59,863 nt of DNA from Clostridia bacterium (GTDB lineage Bacteria > Bacillota > Clostridia > Christensenellales > CAG-138). The stretch spans positions 1 to 59,863 of the forward strand of contig JAFOTD010000089.1 in assembly GCA_017388175.1 (NCBI GenBank). The letters run 5' to 3'. Made by a program: the position numbers and the translations under genes. Positions 1-7,876 of the stretch are shown in pieces. Below the pieces are notes generated by a model. The model had not been told where the DNA came from. It made no database searches and was given only the letters and a program-made list of their open reading frames with translations. Within the stretch, counting starts at the first letter, position 1, and the number at the start of each line of letters is the position of its first letter.

Positions 1-54
1 AACAAGGCGCATAAAACGCCTTGTTTCCTTTTCTGGTGGAGGCGGGGAGAGTCG
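1..54. repeat. Distal copy of the ssrA 3' end plus terminator (direct repeat, copy 1)
   Basis: This 54-bp stretch is identical to 158-211. It holds the terminator stem and the last 21 bases of the tmRNA acceptor and T arm, including the CCA end. After position 54 the two copies diverge, so copy 1 is a 3'-end fragment and not a second tmRNA gene. The copy starts at the window edge and may extend further left. The 3' end of ssrA is a classic integration target for mobile islands, and a displaced copy of this kind is what an attachment site looks like. Confidence 0.85.
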
Positions 55-157
55 CTTCTCGCCTGCGGGCTCGGACACGGCGCGGCTCTGACGCCGCACT
101 GCGGCGTCATTCACCCCCGCGCCGGTTCGACTCTCCCCTTATCAGAAGATAAAAGAA
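55..157. other. Spacer between ssrA 3'-end copies, with nested inverted repeats
   Basis: No coding potential is seen. An 11-bp inverted repeat pairs 44-54 with 128-138, and inside it an 8-bp hairpin pairs 90-97 with 101-108. The 3' arm reads like a T-arm sequence (GGTTCGACTCTCCCC at 124-138), so the segment may be a scrambled remnant of another tRNA or tmRNA-like 3' end. Confidence 0.5.
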
Positions 158-184
158 AACAAGGCGCATAAAACGCCTTGTTTC
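150..184 (-). terminator. Intrinsic terminator of ssrA
   Basis: On the minus strand, just past the tmRNA CCA end, a 9-bp perfect stem (174-182 with 158-166) with a 7-base loop is followed by a T-rich tract (150-159). Confidence 0.8.
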
Positions 185-190
185 CTTTTC

Positions 191-547
191 TGGTGGAGGC
201 GGGGAGAGTCGAACTCCCGTCCGAAAACCCGTCGGCAGGATTTTCTCCGAGCGCAGTCACTGATTTGGGATTCCCCTCACGCGGCGCCCGGTGACAGGCT
301 CCGCGTTACGGTAGCTTCATAAAGTCCGGCCTGCGGCAAAGCTTACGCAGGTTCGTTCCCTACCCTGAATGACGCCCGGATCCGAAACGGTAAGTTTTTT
401 CGGGCGGACGCGCAGCCGCGTTATGCAGCAGCGAGTTGAGTGTGATTGTTGTCAGTTATTTTAGACAATTTCCCGTTTTTAACGAAGCACGGGGCTTCGG
501 CTCGCTTATCCCGCTTCCGCGATCCCCGTCGAAACCATTTCGCCCCC
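191..547 (-). ncRNA. ssrA: Transfer-messenger RNA (tmRNA)
   Basis: The minus strand starts with GGGGGCGAAATGG followed by TTTCGACGGG, the standard tmRNA 5' end, and finishes with a T arm (GAGTTCGACTCTCCCC) and a CCA terminus, giving about 357 nt. The internal reading frame after the AAAATAACT element codes for DNNHTQLAAA followed by TAA (about 421-453). This is a proteolysis tag ending in the usual hydrophobic-Ala-Ala pattern. It rescues ribosomes stalled on broken mRNA together with SmpB, whose gene lies immediately upstream in the same orientation. The exact resume codon (GAC) is inferred from the frame and the preceding conserved bases. Confidence 0.95.
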
Positions 548-607
548 AGGAGTCGCTTTTGCGTTCAATTGTTTTTCTTTTGAAAAAACGTTCGGCTTCT
601 CAACTTC

Positions 608-613
608 ATTATA
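608..613 (-). promoter_or_regulatory. Possible -10 box for ssrA
   Basis: A perfect TATAAT lies on the minus strand in the smpB-ssrA gap, about 60 bp before the mature tmRNA 5' end. No convincing -35 is present. ssrA may also be read from the secG promoter. Confidence 0.35.
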
Positions 614-625
614 TGCAAATCGCTT

Positions 626-1093
626 TCAGCGATACTGCTTTTTCAAATTCCGATCCATGTCCCGATCGGCGTCGCGCTCCGCGATGCTGGCGCGCTTATC
701 ATAGAGCTTTTTACCCTTTGCGACCGCAAGCTCGACCTTGACCTTGCCGTCTTTGAAATAGACGGCAAGGGGAACAAGACTGTATCCGTCCGCCTGCGAC
801 AGCGCGTTGAGCTTTCGGATCTCACGCGCGTGCGCAAGCAGCTTTCTTGTGCGGAACGGATCGTGGTTATAAATATTTCCCTGTTCATACGGGCTTACAT
901 GCATACCGAACAGAAACAGCTCGCCGTTTTTGACCTGCGCATAGCTGTCCTTGAGGTTCAGCGATCCTTTTCGGATCGACTTGACCTCGGTTCCGACGAG
1001 AACGATCCCGCATTCGTAGGTATCTTCGATGAAATAGTCGTGACGCGCCTTGCGGTTCTGCGCGGCGATCTTGATCCCTTTGTGTACCGGCAC
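626..1093 (-). CDS. smpB: SsrA-binding protein SmpB
   Basis: SmpB binds the tRNA-like domain of tmRNA and delivers it to stalled ribosomes. The GTG start at 1093 is chosen because AAAGGAGG lies 7 bases upstream and the resulting 155 aa matches the family length; an ATG further upstream would add 31 unrelated residues. The protein opens [20 protein letters not shown], the usual SmpB N-terminus, then carries the core with [13 protein letters not shown], and ends in the basic [10 protein letters not shown] tail with a further Lys/Arg-rich stretch that folds on the ribosome. It sits between secG and ssrA, an arrangement common in Firmicutes. Confidence 0.97.
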   Translation of the reverse strand: MPVHKGIKIAAQNRKARHDYFIEDTYECGIVLVGTEVKSIRKGSLNLKDSYAQVKNGELFLFGMHVSPYEQGNIYNHDPFRTRKLLAHAREIRKLNALSQADGYSLVPLAVYFKDGKVKVELAVAKGKKLYDKRASIAERDADRDMDRNLKKQYR

Positions 1094-1166
1094 GGCACGT
1101 CCTCCTTTCTCAGAATAGAAACGGTGCACCCTTCGATGCACCGTCATAAGCTCTGTTTCGTTCCGT

Positions 1167-1427
1167 TCAGATCGACTTGCCGGCAAAACGCGAAATCACA
1201 AGCAGTGCGATTGCCATGACAGCGATCACGATTGCGAGAACAACGGTGATCTTTTGCAGCTTTGCTTCGCGGCTTGCCGCTTTCCCGCGCTGCGAGAAGG
1301 ACATCGTTTCGCTGCCGTACGCCGCGCCGAGACCGGAAGACTTGGTCTGCTGGATCAGCACGACCGCGCACATCAAGATTGACGAAGCCACCAGAATGAT
1401 CGCTACAATCCACATCAAAATATCCAT
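1167..1427 (-). CDS. secG: Preprotein translocase subunit SecG
   Basis: Small membrane subunit of the SecYEG export channel. The 86-residue protein has two hydrophobic helices (about residues 2-25 and 58-80) separated by the conserved loop with [15 protein letters not shown]. The start at 1427 is supported by GGAGG 7 bases upstream; the frame stays open further upstream but without a Shine-Dalgarno. It is followed by smpB after a gap of 73 bp, and both are probably transcribed from the promoter at 1459-1487. Confidence 0.96.
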   Translation of the reverse strand: MDILMWIVAIILVASSILMCAVVLIQQTKSSGLGAAYGSETMSFSQRGKAASREAKLQKITVVLAIVIAVMAIALLVISRFAGKSI

Positions 1428-1458
1428 AACAGTTCCTCCAAAAATATCTGCGGAGATG

Positions 1459-1487
1459 ATTATAACACGCACCTATCGAAAATGCAA
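1459..1487 (-). promoter_or_regulatory. Promoter of secG-smpB(-ssrA)
   Basis: TTGCAT, a 17-bp spacer and TATAAT preceded by TGT (extended -10) lie on the minus strand 32 bp before the secG start. Confidence 0.7.
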
Positions 1488-1556
1488 GCATAAAACGAAA
1501 ACTTTGCAACGTTTTATGTCGGGAAAAGAGATCCCCGCAGACGCTCCGTCTGACTG

Positions 1557-2150
1557 TCAGTTGCTTGAGGACGAAGCGGACGAGGCCTTTTCCCTGTCCT
1601 TGATCATATGCTGCAGGGTGATCAGGATCGCTACGACGATCGGTTCGTCTTCCGGACGGTAGATATCAATGCAATACTTATCATGGATGGAGATCATCTT
1701 TTGCCCGATCACGGCAACGATATTGCCGTATTGGTCATACAACTCAAAATTCAGGCCGAAAATGTTCCCGCGAAGCTGCCAGCCTAAGCCTTCGATATTC
1801 GTAATGTCTTTGATCAGGTGGAACAGCTCGTTGGAAAGCTGGAAGGAGACGCCGTTTGCCATGGTGACGAAATGACGTTCGTGCAGCGTAAAGAACTTCC
1901 TCTCGATGTGCGCGACCGCGTTGCCCGCCGCGTCGAAGACGTCCGTTTTGTCATGCAGCGAGATCATCTTGGAGCGTGCCTGATACACGACCTGCTCCTG
2001 CGCATCCGTGATGTCGATGTGGTGGTGCAGAGAAAGCAGCTTGGTTGTGGTGAACAGCGAGTGCACCGGTTCGCCGAATTTCGCTACGTTATTGACATTT
2101 GCCTGCTCGCCCGCCGCGTGAAACCGCTGAAATTTTGAAAAGACGCCCAT
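1557..2150 (-). CDS. LURP-one-related (LOR) family protein
   Basis: A 197-residue protein of the LOR/YxjI-like beta-barrel family, related to Tubby-type folds, whose bacterial members have no firm function. Visible support is the run of short strand repeats of the form ...KMISLHDKTDVFD, ...KFFTLHERHFV and ...KMISIHDKYCIDI, alternating with AAGNAV and QYGNIVAVI turns. There is no signal peptide or membrane helix, so it is probably cytosolic. The start at 2150 is set by GGAGG 8 bases upstream. It ends in a serine-rich tail. It has its own promoter at 2202-2231 and seems monocistronic. A weak hairpin follows the stop (about 1535-1556) without a clear T-run. Confidence 0.8.
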   Translation of the reverse strand: MGVFSKFQRFHAAGEQANVNNVAKFGEPVHSLFTTTKLLSLHHHIDITDAQEQVVYQARSKMISLHDKTDVFDAAGNAVAHIERKFFTLHERHFVTMANGVSFQLSNELFHLIKDITNIEGLGWQLRGNIFGLNFELYDQYGNIVAVIGQKMISIHDKYCIDIYRPEDEPIVVAILITLQHMIKDREKASSASSSSN

Positions 2151-2201
2151 AAATGATACCTCCAAAAACACTTGTGATATGGAAGAGCTTTTCCAAAAAA
2201 C

Positions 2202-2231
2202 AGTATATCACGCGGTGGCGCGTGTTGTCCA
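2202..2231 (-). promoter_or_regulatory. Promoter of the LOR gene
   Basis: TGGACA, an 18-bp spacer and TATACT preceded by TGA (extended -10) lie on the minus strand about 52 bp ahead of the start codon. Confidence 0.6.
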
Positions 2232-2260
2232 TACCGTTCTGCCTGTGGCGGGCGGCTTTT

Positions 2261-2779
2261 TTAACGCCAGAGGCAGTTGCGGCAATCCCTTTGAATGACG
2301 CCGCACGCGATACGGCTGCCGGCGTCGCCGGACGGGTTCGTGGTAAAATCGTCGCGCCGGTCGTGAATGATCACCGTCCTGCCGATCAGCGCGTCGACCG
2401 TAAACCGATCTGTAAGAAACGCCGCGGCGGCAAGGCCGTCGTTTCCGAACAGCGGGGGCAGATCGCCTGCATGGAAGGGGTGTGAGCAGTTCTCAGGGTT
2501 ATAGTGCGCCCCTGCGTCCGAAAAAGCGGGATCGCCTTCGCAGACACCGCCCTCGTGGATGTGGAATCCGAATATCCGGTCCGCGCAATCGCCCTCCGCG
2601 GTCGGGAGCCCGGAAACCTGCGCCGAGACGACAACGCCCAAAGGCGTCTGATAGAAGCGGACGATCCCGCGAATGCCGGGACAGGCTTCGCCGCCGCGCA
2701 GCAGTGCGGACGCGTTTGGCCTGTGCATGAGGACTTCGGACAGCGAAAAGGCGGAATTCAAAAATGGGTAACGATTCAT
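2261..2779 (-). CDS. sodC: Cu/Zn superoxide dismutase family protein
   Basis: The family converts superoxide to H2O2 and O2. All metal-site residues look present: copper ligands in GFHIHEGG (His73, His75), the bridging His92 in HYNP, His100 or His103 and Asp106 in HAGDLPP, and His139 in VIIHDRRDDF. Cys80 and Cys159 match the conserved disulfide pair. The length, 172 aa, fits the catalytic domain alone. AAGGAGG precedes the ATG. Unlike most bacterial SodC proteins it has no signal peptide or lipobox, which suggests a cytosolic location, odd for a disulfide enzyme and for a presumed anaerobe. It could also be a superoxide-dismutase-like protein with another role. Confidence 0.88.
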   Translation of the reverse strand: MNRYPFLNSAFSLSEVLMHRPNASALLRGGEACPGIRGIVRFYQTPLGVVVSAQVSGLPTAEGDCADRIFGFHIHEGGVCEGDPAFSDAGAHYNPENCSHPFHAGDLPPLFGNDGLAAAAFLTDRFTVDALIGRTVIIHDRRDDFTTNPSGDAGSRIACGVIQRDCRNCLWR

Positions 2780-2826
2780 AGCTGCCTCCTTGTTTTACAG
2801 CGTATGAATCCGGACGCGAGGGTATG

Positions 2827-2861
2827 AAAAAACAGACATAAGATCATTGCCTTATGCCTGT
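2827..2861 (-). terminator. Terminator of the pgk-tpiA/gpmI operon
   Basis: On the minus strand after gpmI: an 11-bp stem with one G-U pair (2851-2861 with 2832-2842), an 8-base loop, then a run of six T. Confidence 0.85.
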
Positions 2862-2873
2862 CGGTTACTGCGT

Positions 2874-4415
2874 TTATGCGAGCAGCGATTTACCCGTCAT
2901 CTCTGCGGGAATCGGGAGATGGAGAAGCTCCAGAAGCGTCGGCGCGAGGTCACAGAGCCTTCCGCCTTCACGAAGAGCCGTGTCCTTTCGCGTATCGTCC
3001 ACGAGGATGCACGGCACGGGCAGCGTCGTATGTGCGGTAAACGGCGCGTTCTGCGCTTCGTCCCACATCAGCTCGCAGTTGCCGTGGTCTGCGGTCACGA
3101 TACAGCGGCCGCCGGTCTTTTTGATCGCTTCCACAACGGTGCTGAGACACGCGTCCACGGCGTGGACCGCTTTCACGGCGGCGTCCATCACACCGGTATG
3201 CCCGACCATATCGGGATTCGCGAAGTTCAGGATCATCACGTCGTACTTGCCGCTTTCGATCCGCGCCTTTGCCTCGGCTGCGACTTCGTATGCGCTCATC
3301 TCCGGCTGCAGGTCGTATGTGGCGACTTTCGGCGAAGGGATGAGGCAGCGGTCTTCGTTCGCGTTCGGCGCTTCAACGCCGCCGTTAAAGAAGAACGTGA
3401 CGTGCGCGTACTTTTCGGTTTCGGCGATGCGAAGCTGGGAAAGACCCTGATCCGCGACGTACGCGCCGAAGGTGTTCCGAAGCGACTGCGGCTTGAACGC
3501 CACGTGCAGCGCGTTTTCGAACGTCTTGTCGTACTGCGTCATCGAAACGTAGTAAAGCGGGAAAAACCCGTTTCTGCGTTCAAATCCGTTGAAGTCCTCA
3601 AAGATATAGGCGCGGCTGATCTCTCTGGCTCTGTCCGGACGGAAGTTAAAGAAGATCACGCTGTCGTTTGCGCCGATCGTTGCCGTCGGCTTGCCGTCGG
3701 TGAGGATCACTGTAGGTTGTACGAACTCGTCGGTCTCGCCGCGATCATAGCTCTGCTGCATCGCTTCGGGACCGGAGGAGGCGGTAAGGCCTTCTCCGTA
3801 CGTCAGCGCCGCGTACGCGCGCTGGACACGCTCGAAACGGTTGTCGCGATCCATCGCATAGAAGCGTCCCATGACCGTTGCGATCTTGCCGCAGCCGATC
3901 TCTTCGAGCTTCGCGTCGAGCTGCTCAAGATACATCTTGCCGGAGGACGGGGGAACGTCGCGCCCGTCCATGAAGCAATGCACGTAGACCTTCTTAAGGC
4001 CGTTCCGCTTTGCAAGCTCGACCAGCGCATAGAGATGCTCGAGGTGGCTGTGAACGCCGCCGTCGGAGCAAAGTCCCATCAGATGAAGCGCGGAGTCATG
4101 CTTTTTGCAGTTTTCAATCGCGCCGACAAACGCGGGATTCTCAAAGAAATCGCCGTCCTTGATCGCCTTGGTAATGCGGGTCAGTTCCTGATAGACGATA
4201 CGGCCTGCGCCAATGTTGGTGTGACCGACTTCGGAATTGCCCATCTGTCCGTCGGGAAGACCGACGTCCATGCCGCTTGCGCCGATCAGCGTATGCGGAT
4301 ATTCCTTCCAAAGACGCATGAAATTCACTGCGCCGTCGGTCAGGATCGCGTTGTACTGTTTATCCTCGCGATAGCCGAAGCCGTCGAGGATGATCAATGC
4401 GGTAATCGGCTTCAT
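2874..4415 (-). CDS. gpmI: 2,3-bisphosphoglycerate-independent phosphoglycerate mutase
   Basis: Interconverts 3- and 2-phosphoglycerate in lower glycolysis using two metal ions and a phosphoserine. At 513 aa it is standard length. Asp11 (ILDGFGYR) is a metal ligand and Ser61 in GQMGNSEVGH is the catalytic serine. The phosphatase-domain halves end in the conserved ADHGN and DLAPTLLELL motifs. Its ATG overlaps the stop of the pgk-tpiA fusion by one base, so the two are translationally coupled. The operon order kinase-isomerase-mutase is usual in Clostridia, apart from the fusion. Confidence 0.97.
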   Translation of the reverse strand: MKPITALIILDGFGYREDKQYNAILTDGAVNFMRLWKEYPHTLIGASGMDVGLPDGQMGNSEVGHTNIGAGRIVYQELTRITKAIKDGDFFENPAFVGAIENCKKHDSALHLMGLCSDGGVHSHLEHLYALVELAKRNGLKKVYVHCFMDGRDVPPSSGKMYLEQLDAKLEEIGCGKIATVMGRFYAMDRDNRFERVQRAYAALTYGEGLTASSGPEAMQQSYDRGETDEFVQPTVILTDGKPTATIGANDSVIFFNFRPDRAREISRAYIFEDFNGFERRNGFFPLYYVSMTQYDKTFENALHVAFKPQSLRNTFGAYVADQGLSQLRIAETEKYAHVTFFFNGGVEAPNANEDRCLIPSPKVATYDLQPEMSAYEVAAEAKARIESGKYDVMILNFANPDMVGHTGVMDAAVKAVHAVDACLSTVVEAIKKTGGRCIVTADHGNCELMWDEAQNAPFTAHTTLPVPCILVDDTRKDTALREGGRLCDLAPTLLELLHLPIPAEMTGKSLLA

Positions 4416-6352
4416 CAGAAATGAACCACCTTCGAGAAGTCGTCCGCCTTGAGGCTTGCGCCGCCGATCAGACCGCCGTCGATCTCCGGCATTGCCATCA
4501 GCTCGCTTGCGTTTTTCGGATTCATGCTGCCGCCGTACTGGATGCGGACCTTGTTTGCGGTTGCATCGCCAAAGACGTTTGCGATCGCCTTGCGGATCAC
4601 GCCGATGGTTGCGTTCGCGTCTTCCTTGGTTGCGGTTTTGCCGGTGCCGATCGCCCAGATGGGCTCGTATGCGATCACGATGGATTCGACCTGTTCGTTC
4701 GTCATGTCCTTCAGCGCCGCAACGGTCTGATTGGTAACGAGTTCGTCGGTTACGCCCGCTTCACGCTGTTCGAGCGATTCGCCGACGCAGATGATGGGGG
4801 TGATGCCCGCGTTCAGAGCGGCAAGCGCGCGCTTGTTGACGGTCTCGTCCGTTTCGCCGAAATACTGACGGCGTTCGGAGTGACCGACGATCGCGAATTC
4901 GACGCCGCGCGCTTTCAGCATGTCCGCGGAGATCTCGCCGGTGAACGCTCCCTTTTCCGCCCAGTGGATGTTCTGCGCACCGAGCTTGATATTCGTGCCC
5001 TTGATCGCTTTGCCGACGCAGCACAGATCCACGTACGGCGGACAGACGACGACGTCGCACTTTGCGTCCGCCACCAGCGGGATGAGCGCTTCCACGAGCT
5101 CGACCGCCTCGTCGGGCGTCTTGTTCATCTTCCAGTTGCCGGCTATGATCGGACGGCGGCCTTCTTCCTTATCGTTCAGGACCGCCACGCCGGGAAGGAT
5201 CTTGCCCTCGAGGAACTCGAGCGATGCGCCGCCGCCGGTGGAAATATGCGTCATCTTATCGGCAAAGCCGAGCTTCTTCACGGCGGACGCGGAATCGCCG
5301 CCGCCGATGATCGTCGTGCCTTCGCATTCCGCGCAGGCGGCCGCGACTGCCTTGGTGCCTTCCGCAAACGCCGGGAACTCGAACACGCCCATCGGTCCGT
5401 TCCAGATGACCGTCTTCGCTTCGACGATCGTGCTTCTGAACAGCTCGCGGGTCTTTTCGCCGATGTCAAGCCCCATCCAGCCTTCGGGAATCTCGTTCGA
5501 CGCAACGGTCTTGTGCTCCGCGTCCGCGGCAAATTCCTTCGCTACGACGGTGTCGATCGGGAGCAGCAGTTTCACGCCGCGCTCTTTGGCTTCCGCCATC
5601 AGATCCTTTGCAAGGTCGATGCTGTTTTCATCGAGCAGGGAGGTGCCGATTTCATAGCCCATCGCCTTGAAGAAGGTGTATGCCATGCCGCCGCCGATGA
5701 TGAGACTGTCGCACTTTGCGAGCAGGTTCTTGATGACGCCGATCTTATCCGCGACTTTTGCGCCGCCGAGGATCGCAACGAACGGACGGACCGGGTTTTC
5801 CAGCGCTTCGCCCATCACGCCGAGTTCTTTGCCGATGAGGTAACCGGCAACCGCGGGAATGTAATTCGCAACGCCTGCCGTGGACGCATGCGCGCGGTGC
5901 ACGGTGCCGAACGCGTCGGAAACGAACAGATCCGCCAGGGATGCGAGCGCTTTCGCGAATTCCGGATCGTTCTTTTCCTCTTCCTTATAGAAGCGGGTGT
6001 TCTCGAGAAGGACGATCTCGCCTTCTTTCATATCTGCGATCGCCGCTTTTGCGCTTTCGCCGATCGTATCGGTCGCAAACCATACGCGGGTGTCAGGCAG
6101 CAGCTCCGCGAGACGCTGACCGACGGGTTCCAGAGAATACTTCGGATTGACTTCGCCCTTCGGTCTTCCGAGATGCGAGCAGAGGATGACCTTTGCTTTG
6201 TGCTCCAAAAGGTATTTGATCGTCGGCAGCGCCGCCACGATGCGCTTGTCGTCGGAAACGGTTCCGTCCTCTGCAAGCGGTACATTGAAGTCCACGCGTA
6301 CGAGAACTCTCTTGCCTGCTACGTTGACGTCTTCAATCGTCTTTTTTGCCAT
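4415..6352 (-). CDS. pgk-tpiA: Phosphoglycerate kinase-triosephosphate isomerase fusion
   Basis: One 645-aa frame holds two complete enzymes. Residues 1-397 are phosphoglycerate kinase: RVDFNVP near the start, HLGRPKG substrate loop, [12 protein letters not shown], nucleotide-site WNGPMGVFE and C-terminal GGGDSASAV and STGGGASLE. Residues about 400-645 are triosephosphate isomerase with all catalytic residues: Lys408 in NWKMN, His491 in GHSERR and Glu563 in [12 protein letters not shown]. The linker is only a few residues (NDKEEGRR). Most bacteria keep separate adjacent genes; a covalent fusion is established for Thermotoga. No stop or frameshift lies at the junction. AAGGAATATAAAACT precedes the ATG. 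Confidence 0.97.
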   Translation of the reverse strand: MAKKTIEDVNVAGKRVLVRVDFNVPLAEDGTVSDDKRIVAALPTIKYLLEHKAKVILCSHLGRPKGEVNPKYSLEPVGQRLAELLPDTRVWFATDTIGESAKAAIADMKEGEIVLLENTRFYKEEEKNDPEFAKALASLADLFVSDAFGTVHRAHASTAGVANYIPAVAGYLIGKELGVMGEALENPVRPFVAILGGAKVADKIGVIKNLLAKCDSLIIGGGMAYTFFKAMGYEIGTSLLDENSIDLAKDLMAEAKERGVKLLLPIDTVVAKEFAADAEHKTVASNEIPEGWMGLDIGEKTRELFRSTIVEAKTVIWNGPMGVFEFPAFAEGTKAVAAACAECEGTTIIGGGDSASAVKKLGFADKMTHISTGGGASLEFLEGKILPGVAVLNDKEEGRRPIIAGNWKMNKTPDEAVELVEALIPLVADAKCDVVVCPPYVDLCCVGKAIKGTNIKLGAQNIHWAEKGAFTGEISADMLKARGVEFAIVGHSERRQYFGETDETVNKRALAALNAGITPIICVGESLEQREAGVTDELVTNQTVAALKDMTNEQVESIVIAYEPIWAIGTGKTATKEDANATIGVIRKAIANVFGDATANKVRIQYGGSMNPKNASELMAMPEIDGGLIGGASLKADDFSKVVHF

Positions 6353-6377
6353 AGTTTTATATTCCTTTCCTGAAGTT

Positions 6378-6407
6378 ACTGTATCATGAAGCGGTTGCCC
6401 GCGTCAT
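6378..6407 (-). promoter_or_regulatory. Possible promoter of pgk-tpiA-gpmI
   Basis: ATGACG, an 18-bp spacer and TACAGT preceded by TGA on the minus strand, 26 bp before the start codon. It is the best candidate in a short gap, with imperfect boxes. Confidence 0.35.
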
Positions 6408-6415
6408 TTCTGCCG

Positions 6416-7123
6416 TCATTTACGAGTGCTCATAAACTGCATGCCTTCCCGCGCGTATACGGCTTTCCGGTCGATGATCTGCGGATACGGCTTGCCGTCC
6501 GGAAACAGATGGGTGAGGATCACGCCGTCACAGTCCGCCTGCTCCCGCAGCGAAAGGACCTGCGCCACGGTCATATGGTTCTTCAGTGCTTTTTCGTTCG
6601 ATTCGTACCGGAGGCATGCGTCCGCAAGCAGCAGATCGACGCCCTTCACGGCATCGACAAGCCCGTCGAACCAACCGGTATCGCCGGTATAAAACAGCGT
6701 GCGTCCTTCCGCGTCCGTAATGTGAACGCCCATCGTGGGGACGGCATGCTGCATCGCGGCAAAGCGCAGGGTCATCGAACCGATCGTGACCTGCAGACCG
6801 TCGTATGTCCGGACGGGATCGAACACCGGAGCCTGCAGCTTGTCGGTTTCGGGTGAAAACACCTTGAGCGGAGACTGCATCAGCCCGAACTCGCATTGAT
6901 ACCGGAACAGATCGATCTCGCCCGCGTGATCCGCGTGCATATGCGAAAGCACAACGGCGTCCAGTCGCAGCGGAAGCTCCGGATGGATCGCCCGGCACTT
7001 CTGCAGCGCGCCGCTGCCGCAGTCCAGAAGGATGCGGGTGTTCCGGTCTTCGACCAGATAGGACGAACAGCCGCCGCCCGGCGCGGGAAACGGTCCGTAT
7101 ATGCCGAGGATCGACAGCTTCAT
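6416..7123 (-). CDS. MBL-fold metallohydrolase (RNase Z-like)
   Basis: A 235-residue metallo-beta-lactamase-fold protein of the RNase Z/phosphodiesterase-like branch. The zinc motif HMHADH is at residues 61-66, followed by a conserved His in the QHAVPTMGV segment, Asp in FYTGDTGW and a C-terminal His in ILTHLFPDG. It lacks the long tRNA-binding arm of true RNase Z, so the substrate (a phosphodiester or cyclic nucleotide) is unknown. Its ATG overlaps the stop of the upstream coiled-coil gene by four bases, making it the last gene of the ruvC-led operon. Confidence 0.85.
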   Translation of the reverse strand: MKLSILGIYGPFPAPGGGCSSYLVEDRNTRILLDCGSGALQKCRAIHPELPLRLDAVVLSHMHADHAGEIDLFRYQCEFGLMQSPLKVFSPETDKLQAPVFDPVRTYDGLQVTIGSMTLRFAAMQHAVPTMGVHITDAEGRTLFYTGDTGWFDGLVDAVKGVDLLLADACLRYESNEKALKNHMTVAQVLSLREQADCDGVILTHLFPDGKPYPQIIDRKAVYAREGMQFMSTRK

Positions 7124-7875
7124 TGGTCGTCCTCCGTTGCGGCCAGGATCTCGTCGATGATTGTATCGACGTCGGAACGCGAACCGGATGCATCGGCATT
7201 TGCGATCTTATCGACCGTCCAGAGCTGTTCATCCTGCGAACCGGATTCGCGGCTCGGCGTATACGAAAGCGGATGCGCCGAATAGTCCGGCATGTCCTCC
7301 TTGAAATAGGAAGGCGTTTCGGGTTTCGCGGGCTTCGGCTCGGTGTCCGGCTTGCCGAGACCGGGCAGGGGGGCGCCGTCCGTGCCCAAAAGCTGGGGGA
7401 TCGCTTCGTGCAACGCGCGGGAAAGCTCGGCAAATCGCTTTGCGCCGTCCTGCGCCATCTCAAGCTGCTCTTGCACCATCGTATCGTATCCGTTCAGCAG
7501 CGCCGCGTACTGCTCGATCGTGCGCTGCATATCATCGCGCTTCTGATCGCCTTCAACCTCGGCTTCGTGTACGATCTCCCGCGCGCTGCGGTACGCATCC
7601 TCCACGATGCGGTCGGCTTTCTTGCGCTGTGCGTCGCATTCGGTGTTCGTCTGCTCGATGATGACGCCCGCCTTGCGCTGCGCGTCGGCGATCATGTTGT
7701 CCGCCGTTGCGGTCGCTTCATTCAGCGCGCGTCCGATGCCGCGCTCGCGGCGTTCCACATCGATTACGCGATCCTTCAAACGCTTGTTGTCGGCAGACAG
7801 CGCCTCAAGCTGCTGCTCAAGCGCACGGATGCGTTCTTCCTGATCCGCAATGATGCGATTCTTTTTGCCGAACAT
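7120..7875 (-). CDS. DivIVA-like coiled-coil protein
   Basis: A 251-aa cytosolic protein with a long coiled coil from about residue 8 to 165 (RIRALEQQLEALSADNKRLK, then an Ala/Glu/Arg-rich ATADNMIADAQRKAGVII segment typical of DivIVA/GpsB-type and related polar scaffolds). The C-terminal 85 residues are Pro/Ser/Asp-rich and look disordered. It does not show a clear DivIVA lipid-binding N-terminus, so a specific role in division or polarity is only a guess. Start codon at 7875 lies one base after the ruvB stop, so it is translated with the ruv genes. Confidence 0.6.
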   Translation of the reverse strand: MFGKKNRIIADQEERIRALEQQLEALSADNKRLKDRVIDVERRERGIGRALNEATATADNMIADAQRKAGVIIEQTNTECDAQRKKADRIVEDAYRSAREIVHEAEVEGDQKRDDMQRTIEQYAALLNGYDTMVQEQLEMAQDGAKRFAELSRALHEAIPQLLGTDGAPLPGLGKPDTEPKPAKPETPSYFKEDMPDYSAHPLSYTPSRESGSQDEQLWTVDKIANADASGSRSDVDTIIDEILAATEDDQ

Positions 7876-7876
7876 G

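Noticed and set aside
30..138. Possible tRNA gene between the ssrA copies
   Set aside because: T-arm-like words are present but no acceptor, D arm or anticodon stem can be paired.
4421..6373. 650-codon open frame antisense to pgk-tpiA
   Set aside because: It mirrors the codon structure of the real gene, has no family features and no ribosome site. The same holds for long antisense frames at 2847-4424, 17696-19207, 21327-22799, 22715-24604, 28704-30089 and 38461-40341.
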